Origin: an uncultured Lachnospiraceae bacterium
GTDB lineage: Bacteria > Bacillota > Clostridia > Lachnospirales > Lachnospiraceae
Direction: 5' to 3'
DNA length: 9,498 nt
Assembly (NCBI GenBank): GCA_900546495.1
Contig: URDN01000064.1
Span: 1-9,498, forward strand
Within the stretch, counting starts at the first letter, position 1. Every line of letters begins with the position of its first letter. A program made the translations under genes and the position numbers. Positions 6,564 to 9,498 of the stretch are shown one piece after another. Under the pieces are notes generated by a model. That model searched no databases. It worked only from the letters and a program-made list of their open reading frames with translations, and was not told where the DNA came from.

Positions 6564-6830
6564 TTATTTCTTTCCAAAATGGAAGAAACCTTTCTTTTCT
6601 TTTTTCTCATAAGGCTCAGATTTATAAGATAATACTTTATATCCAATATCCTTTACTTGTTTTTTCACCCATGGAATATCAAGTTCCGCATCACTGATGA
6701 TGACTGTCTCTCCGGCACTTGCGGAAGAAGACACTTTATTTACTTTAAAATTGTTACGGATGACTTCATTCATATGAGCTTCACACATGCTGCATGACAT
6801 ACCATCAATTTTTAATACAGTCTTTACCAT
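6564..6830 (-). CDS. Heavy-metal-associated (HMA) domain protein, probable copper chaperone
   Basis: This 88-aa cytoplasmic protein has one HMA (CopZ/Atx1-type) domain with the metal site GMSCSMC (residues 10-16, Cys13 and Cys16) near its start, in a beta-alpha-beta-beta-alpha-beta pattern to about residue 68. A Lys/Glu-rich tail (about 71-88, EKKEKKGFFHFGKK) follows. HMA proteins of this kind bind Cu(I) and pass it to an exporter or regulator; no copper ATPase is present in this window. The start at 6830 has AGAGGG about 8 bases upstream. The gene has its own promoter at 6992-7021 with a CsoR-like palindrome in the spacer, fitting copper-responsive derepression. Codons AAA AAA GAA AAG AAA near 6590-6605 form an A-rich run that could slip. 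The metal specificity is inferred. Confidence 0.9.
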   Translation of the reverse strand: MVKTVLKIDGMSCSMCEAHMNEVIRNNFKVNKVSSSASAGETVIISDAELDIPWVKKQVKDIGYKVLSYKSEPYEKKEKKGFFHFGKK

Positions 6831-6847
6831 ACCAATTCCCTCTTTCT

Positions 6848-6861
6848 CAAATGATCATTTG
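6848..6861. promoter_or_regulatory. 14-bp perfect palindrome beside the HMA ribosome binding site
   Basis: CAAATGATCATTTG is a perfect palindrome about 10 bases upstream of the AGAGGG ribosome binding site of the HMA gene and well downstream of its promoter. It could be a regulator site or a small hairpin affecting translation. There is no direct evidence for either. Confidence 0.35.
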
Positions 6862-6882
6862 GCAATTTACTTTTCAGATTCA

Positions 6883-6990
6883 TTATGATATTTCAAGACG
6901 AGCACAGTTGATACCCTGTGCATAATTCCATGTAGCATCAGCTGACATTTTCTTCCATTCAATCATAAAAAGATATTCTGAAACCAGCAT
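6883..6990 (-). other. Short open frame in the HMA gene leader (doubtful leader peptide or remnant)
   Basis: A 35-codon frame beginning ATG CTG GTT and ending TAA at 6883 lies between the promoter and the HMA gene. Its residues include LFMIEWKK and ATWNYAQGINCARL, which look protein-like rather than random. The ATG at 6990 lies just before the expected transcript start (about 6985), so only the internal Met codons at 6966 or 6948 could be used. The first lacks a ribosome binding site and the second has only a weak GGAAG. It could be a leader peptide, a remnant of an older gene, or chance. I do not recognise the family. Confidence 0.25.
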
Positions 6991-6991
6991 T

Positions 6992-7021
6992 ATTGTATAC
7001 CCCTACAGGGTACTCTGTCAA
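6992..7021 (-). promoter_or_regulatory. Strong predicted promoter of the HMA gene
   Basis: On the minus strand a perfect TTGACA (7016-7021) and TACAAT (6992-6997, five of six) are separated by 18 bases. It is the best promoter match in the window. It lies between the end of the ABC-F gene and the HMA gene and implies a leader of about 155 bases. Confidence 0.75.
6998..7012. promoter_or_regulatory. CsoR-like operator in the -35/-10 spacer
   Basis: TACCCCTACAGGGTA is a 5-5-5 inverted repeat (TACCC/GGGTA) filling the promoter spacer, and reads TACCCTGTAGGGGTA on the coding strand. Copper-sensing CsoR repressors of Firmicutes bind G/C-tract palindromes of this TACCC-n-GGGTA form. Bound here, a repressor would block RNA polymerase. 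The csoR gene itself is not in the window. Confidence 0.65.
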
Positions 7022-7067
7022 TCGTTTCAGTTAGCATATCCTACTATATTATTGATGTATTTTTCTC

Positions 7068-7111
7068 ATAAAAGTAAAGCGGACATTCGCAATCCGCTTT
7101 CGCTACTTGCT
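7068..7111 (-). terminator. 38-bp hairpin module, copy 2, probably the ABC-F terminator
   Basis: The module at 7074-7111 is identical to 6262-6299 and begins one base past the ABC-F stop codon. Its 8-bp perfect stem (7076-7083 with 7093-7100) is followed on the minus strand by TTTACTTTTATG, a short U-rich tract. It therefore separates the ABC-F transcript from the HMA promoter. The U-run is interrupted, so termination strength is uncertain. Confidence 0.6.
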
Positions 7112-7112
7112 T

Positions 7113-8666
7113 TTATAATTTCGTAGTCCACTGGCTCATATTCCAAATCTCGTCTACCACATCCTGATAAAACTCCGGCTCATGACAGATCAGCAGAATA
7201 CTTCCGCGGTATTCCTGCAATGCTGTTTTCAAAGCATCCTTTGCATCCACATCCAGATGGTTGGTCGGCTCATCCAGAAGCAGGAAATTCGTGTCTCGAT
7301 TCAACAGTTTACACAGACGTACTTTGGCCTGCTCGCCACCGCTTAATACACGCACCTGGCTTTCAATATGCTTCGTTGTCAGTCCACATTTTGCCAGAGC
7401 GGAACGCACTTCATACTGAGAAAATGAAGGAAACTCCTCCCAGATTTCTTCGATGCAGCTGTTTCGGTTATCCGGGCTTACTTCCTGCTCAAAATAGCCA
7501 AGCTGTAGTTTTTCGCCAAGCTCACATTCACCGGAAATGGCTGGAATCAGTCCAAGAATACTTTTTAATAACGTTGTTTTTCCAATTCCGTTAGTACCAA
7601 CCAGCGCGATTTTCTGTCCACGTTCCATAGAAAAATTCAATGGTTTAGACAACGGCTCATCATAACCAATCACCAGATCATGTGTCTCAAACAGCATTTT
7701 TCCCGGAGTCTGTCCATACTGAAAATGAAATTCCGGCTTTGGACGCTCTGCCGCCAGTTCAATGACATCCATCTTGTCTAGTTTTTTCTGACGAGACATC
7801 GCCATATTTCGGGTAGAAACTCTGGCTTTATTTCTTGCCACAAAATCTTTTAATTCACTGATTTCCTGCTGCTGTCTGCGGTACGCTGCCTCAAGCTGTG
7901 CTTTTTTCATAGCGTACACTTCCTGAAAATGCCCGTAATCCCCCACATAGCGGTTCAGTTCCTGGTTTTCCATATGATAAATAATATTTACCACTTCATT
8001 CAGGAATGGAATATCGTGAGAAATCAAAATAAATGCATTTTCATAATCCAGCAGATAACGTTTCAGCCATGCGATATGCTCCTCATCCAGATAGTTTGTC
8101 GGCTCATCCAGCAATAAAATATCCGGTTTCTCAAGCAATACTTTTGCCAGCAATACTTTTGTTCTCTGACCACCACTCAGGTCTGTAACATCGCGATCCA
8201 ATCCAAGATCTAACAGACCTAATGCCCGGGCAACCTCATCTACTTTTGCATCAATCATATAAAAATCATGCTGATCCAGCAATTCCTGATAAGTACCGGT
8301 TTCTTCCAACAGACGTTCCATTTCCTCTGGTGAGGCATCTGCCATCTGCTCAAACATATGGTTCATCTCTGTTTCCATATCAAACAGCCATGAAAATGCA
8401 GAACGCAGCACATCACCGATGCTCATCCCCTGCTCCAGCACCGCATGTTGATCCAGATATCCCGCACGGACATTTTTCGCCCATTCTACTTTTCCTTCAT
8501 CCGGCATCAATCGACCAGTTACAATACTCATAAATGTGGATTTTCCTTCGCCGTTTGCACCGATCAGACCGATATGCTCGCCCTTTAACAAACGAAAAGA
8601 TACATCTTCAAAAATCGCACGGTCGCCAAAACCATGCGTCAGGTGCTCTACATTTAAAATACTCAT
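7113..8666 (-). CDS. ABC-F family ATPase (ribosome-associated, no membrane domain)
   Basis: This 517-aa protein has two ATP-binding cassettes on one chain and no transmembrane segment. Cassette 1 has Walker A GANGEGKST (36-44), signature LSGGQRTK (163-170), Walker B LLLDEPTNYLD (184-194) and SHD (216-218). A charged linker of about 240-320, the ABC-F hallmark, follows. Cassette 2 has GTNGIGKTT (357-365), LSGGEQAK (441-448) and LLLDEPTNHLD (462-472), with CHE (494-496) in place of SHD; the switch His495 is kept. ABC-F proteins act on the ribosome in translation or antibiotic protection. Length and composition suggest the YbiT/YkpA-like housekeeping group, though a resistance role cannot be excluded. 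The AAGGAG site lies about 13 bases before the ATG, longer than usual, with no better start nearby. It is preceded by the DUF488 gene 48 bases upstream without a terminator, so the two are probably co-transcribed. Confidence 0.93.
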   Translation of the reverse strand: MSILNVEHLTHGFGDRAIFEDVSFRLLKGEHIGLIGANGEGKSTFMSIVTGRLMPDEGKVEWAKNVRAGYLDQHAVLEQGMSIGDVLRSAFSWLFDMETEMNHMFEQMADASPEEMERLLEETGTYQELLDQHDFYMIDAKVDEVARALGLLDLGLDRDVTDLSGGQRTKVLLAKVLLEKPDILLLDEPTNYLDEEHIAWLKRYLLDYENAFILISHDIPFLNEVVNIIYHMENQELNRYVGDYGHFQEVYAMKKAQLEAAYRRQQQEISELKDFVARNKARVSTRNMAMSRQKKLDKMDVIELAAERPKPEFHFQYGQTPGKMLFETHDLVIGYDEPLSKPLNFSMERGQKIALVGTNGIGKTTLLKSILGLIPAISGECELGEKLQLGYFEQEVSPDNRNSCIEEIWEEFPSFSQYEVRSALAKCGLTTKHIESQVRVLSGGEQAKVRLCKLLNRDTNFLLLDEPTNHLDVDAKDALKTALQEYRGSILLICHEPEFYQDVVDEIWNMSQWTTKL

Positions 8667-8714
8667 TTATCTATATTTTCTCCTTTATCTTCCAACTTCA
8701 ATTGGTTTTTATCT

Positions 8715-9170
8715 TTACAACCATTTGTCCGCTTTTACTCGTTTTTTCATCATCTGGTACAATTTATAATAATTCAAATATTCCTGCTCTGTGCTAATTT
8801 CTGCACCCATGCCAAGCAAGATACCCGCAATGATACTCCTATGACACATTGTTTCCGTTTCACAATAGCAGGCAAGCATAATATTTTTTCCCCTGCTCAT
8901 ATCTGTCAAAGTCTGCAGTAATGCACGTGCCTCTGGATTTTCAGCCAATTCCTTTACAAACTGTGGCACATACACTTCATTAAAAAATTTCTGATCAAAC
9001 ATTTTTTTCTGACATGCTTCACGATATTTTTGGAAAAGATCTGGTGACGGACTAAACGCTGGTACATGCTTCACAAACTCAGGCAAAAAATCATCTGGTT
9101 TTCGCACAATTAACCAATTTTCATCGTATTTGTTTTGATCCATTTCTTGGTAACTCCCAACTGTTAACAT
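8715..9170 (-). CDS. DUF488 family protein
   Basis: This 151-aa cytoplasmic protein is assigned to DUF488 by the motif LACYCETETMCHRSII (99-114), which matches the family's hydrophobic-CxC-x(n)-CHR pattern. Cys101, Cys103, Cys109, His110 and Arg111 are the likely functional cluster. The preceding YVPQFVKELAENPEAR region (67-82) is also typical. The family's biochemical role is not established. The Cys/His cluster suggests metal binding or a redox/thiol activity, which is inference. The start at 9170 has AAGGAG 7 bases upstream. It is followed by the ABC-F gene after 48 bases and preceded by an AT-rich leader with a hairpin at 9237-9265. A TACAAT box on the minus strand at 9328-9333 is the only promoter-like motif seen, with a poor -35. 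Confidence 0.88.
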   Translation of the reverse strand: MLTVGSYQEMDQNKYDENWLIVRKPDDFLPEFVKHVPAFSPSPDLFQKYREACQKKMFDQKFFNEVYVPQFVKELAENPEARALLQTLTDMSRGKNIMLACYCETETMCHRSIIAGILLGMGAEISTEQEYLNYYKLYQMMKKRVKADKWL

Positions 9171-9234
9171 TACATTTCTCCTTTTTTATTTTTTACGTTT
9201 CGTTCACACACATCATAGATCGCTTTTAATATTT

Positions 9235-9265
9235 AAAAAAAATCTTCTTCACATAAAGATTTTTT
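9235..9265 (-). other. AT-rich hairpin upstream of the DUF488 gene
   Basis: AAAAAATCTT (9237-9246) pairs perfectly with AAGATTTTTT (9256-9265) around a 9-base loop. On the minus strand the stem ends in a run of eight T's, so it could terminate or attenuate transcription approaching the DUF488 gene. A smaller CATTT-cacg-AAATG hairpin lies next to it (9274-9287). Confidence 0.4.
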
Positions 9266-9392
9266 AATCTATGCATTTCACGAAATGTACCTTTTTTTAA
9301 ACTACAATTTCCATCTATAGGATATTTATTGTACCATAAATTATTACCTAAATTAAGTCCTATATAACCAGAATACTTATTTTCTTTAACGC

Positions 9393-9435
9393 AAAAAAAT
9401 ACCGCAAACCCTTGTAAATCAAAGGCTTGCGATAC
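9393..9435 (-). terminator. Rho-independent terminator of the tRNA-Arg gene
   Basis: Two 16-base arms (9399-9414 and 9420-9435) pair with only G-U wobbles and one end mismatch around a 5-base loop. On the minus strand they are followed by seven T's (9393-9399). This lies nine bases past the tRNA 3' end and is a canonical intrinsic terminator. Confidence 0.92.
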
Positions 9436-9444
9436 TTTCTAAGA

Positions 9445-9498
9445 CGTGCGTGAGAGGATTCGAACCCCCGACACCTTGGTCCGTAGCCAAGTGCTCTA
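9445..9498 (-). tRNA. tRNA-Arg(ACG), 3' part; 5' end outside the window
   Basis: On the minus strand the anticodon arm CTTGG-CTACGGA-CCAAG carries anticodon ACG (9482-9484), which decodes CGN arginine codons after A34 is changed to inosine. The variable region, the T arm with the TTCGAAT loop, the acceptor strand CACGCAC (9446-9452) and discriminator G (9445) follow. No CCA is encoded, so it must be added after transcription. The D arm is only partly present and the 5' acceptor strand is cut off. Confidence 0.95.

Larger units (their letters stand above)
9226..9438 (-). pseudogene. Stop-free, protein-like frame without a start, between tRNA-Arg and the DUF488 gene
   Basis: Seventy codons are open on the minus strand from after a TAG at 9439-9441 to TAA at 9226-9228, although the DNA is very AT-rich, where stops are frequent. 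The residues read like a protein (for example SGYIGLNLGNNLWYN and KKGTFREMHRLKN). The only in-frame ATG is late, at 9276, without a ribosome binding site, and the upstream part overlaps the tRNA terminator. It may be the tail of a decayed gene, perhaps left by an element that used the tRNA 3' flank. Chance is possible. I do not recognise the family. Confidence 0.3.

Noticed and set aside
7929..8797. Plus-strand frames opposite the ABC-F gene
   Set aside because: The minus-strand frame carries both full sets of ATPase motifs, so the opposite frames are shadows.

Overview
The window looks like a chromosomal segment of a low-GC, anaerobic gut Firmicute, most likely a member of the Lachnospiraceae (Blautia/Ruminococcus/Dorea-like). 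The grounds are strong AGGAG-type ribosome binding sites, AT-rich intergenic DNA, clostridial-style housekeeping proteins, a tRNA gene without an encoded CCA, and dispersed palindromic intergenic repeats. This is inference from sequence style; there is no marker gene. Every supported gene lies on the minus strand, so the biological reading order runs from 9498 down to 1.

Right end (9498-7113): a truncated tRNA-Arg(ACG) with a textbook terminator; an AT-rich gap holding a stop-free, protein-like frame without a start; then a DUF488-family protein followed closely by an ABC-F ATPase, probably co-transcribed. Middle right (7112-6417): a small heavy-metal-associated (HMA) protein, driven by a strong promoter whose -35/-10 spacer holds a CsoR-like palindrome, with a leader of about 155 nt carrying a short open frame and a palindrome beside the ribosome binding site.

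Middle (6416-4595): a highly folded repeat element whose core is a four-stem junction. Then comes a 361-aa protein with a phosphoribosyltransferase signature and its own promoter, and an array of 155-bp tandem repeats ending in an inverted copy of one repeat segment. Left (4594-323): nth (endonuclease III), then a compact three-gene molybdenum hydroxylase operon in the order FAD subunit, 2Fe-2S subunit, molybdopterin subunit. The three subunits are spaced by 1 bp and a 4-bp ATGA overlap, which suggests translational coupling of an XdhBCA-type xanthine/purine dehydrogenase. The operon ends at a 16-bp perfect hairpin. At the extreme left is a second copy of the folded repeat core, in the same orientation as the copy near 6.3 kb, so the xdh-nth-phosphoribosyltransferase block is bracketed by direct repeats.

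The genes do not form one pathway. The most interesting material is intergenic: the copper-type operator, the four-stem repeat element, the 155-bp array and the open frame beside the tRNA. I see no CRISPR array, transposase, phage gene or toxin-antitoxin pair. I cannot demonstrate a new multi-gene system here.
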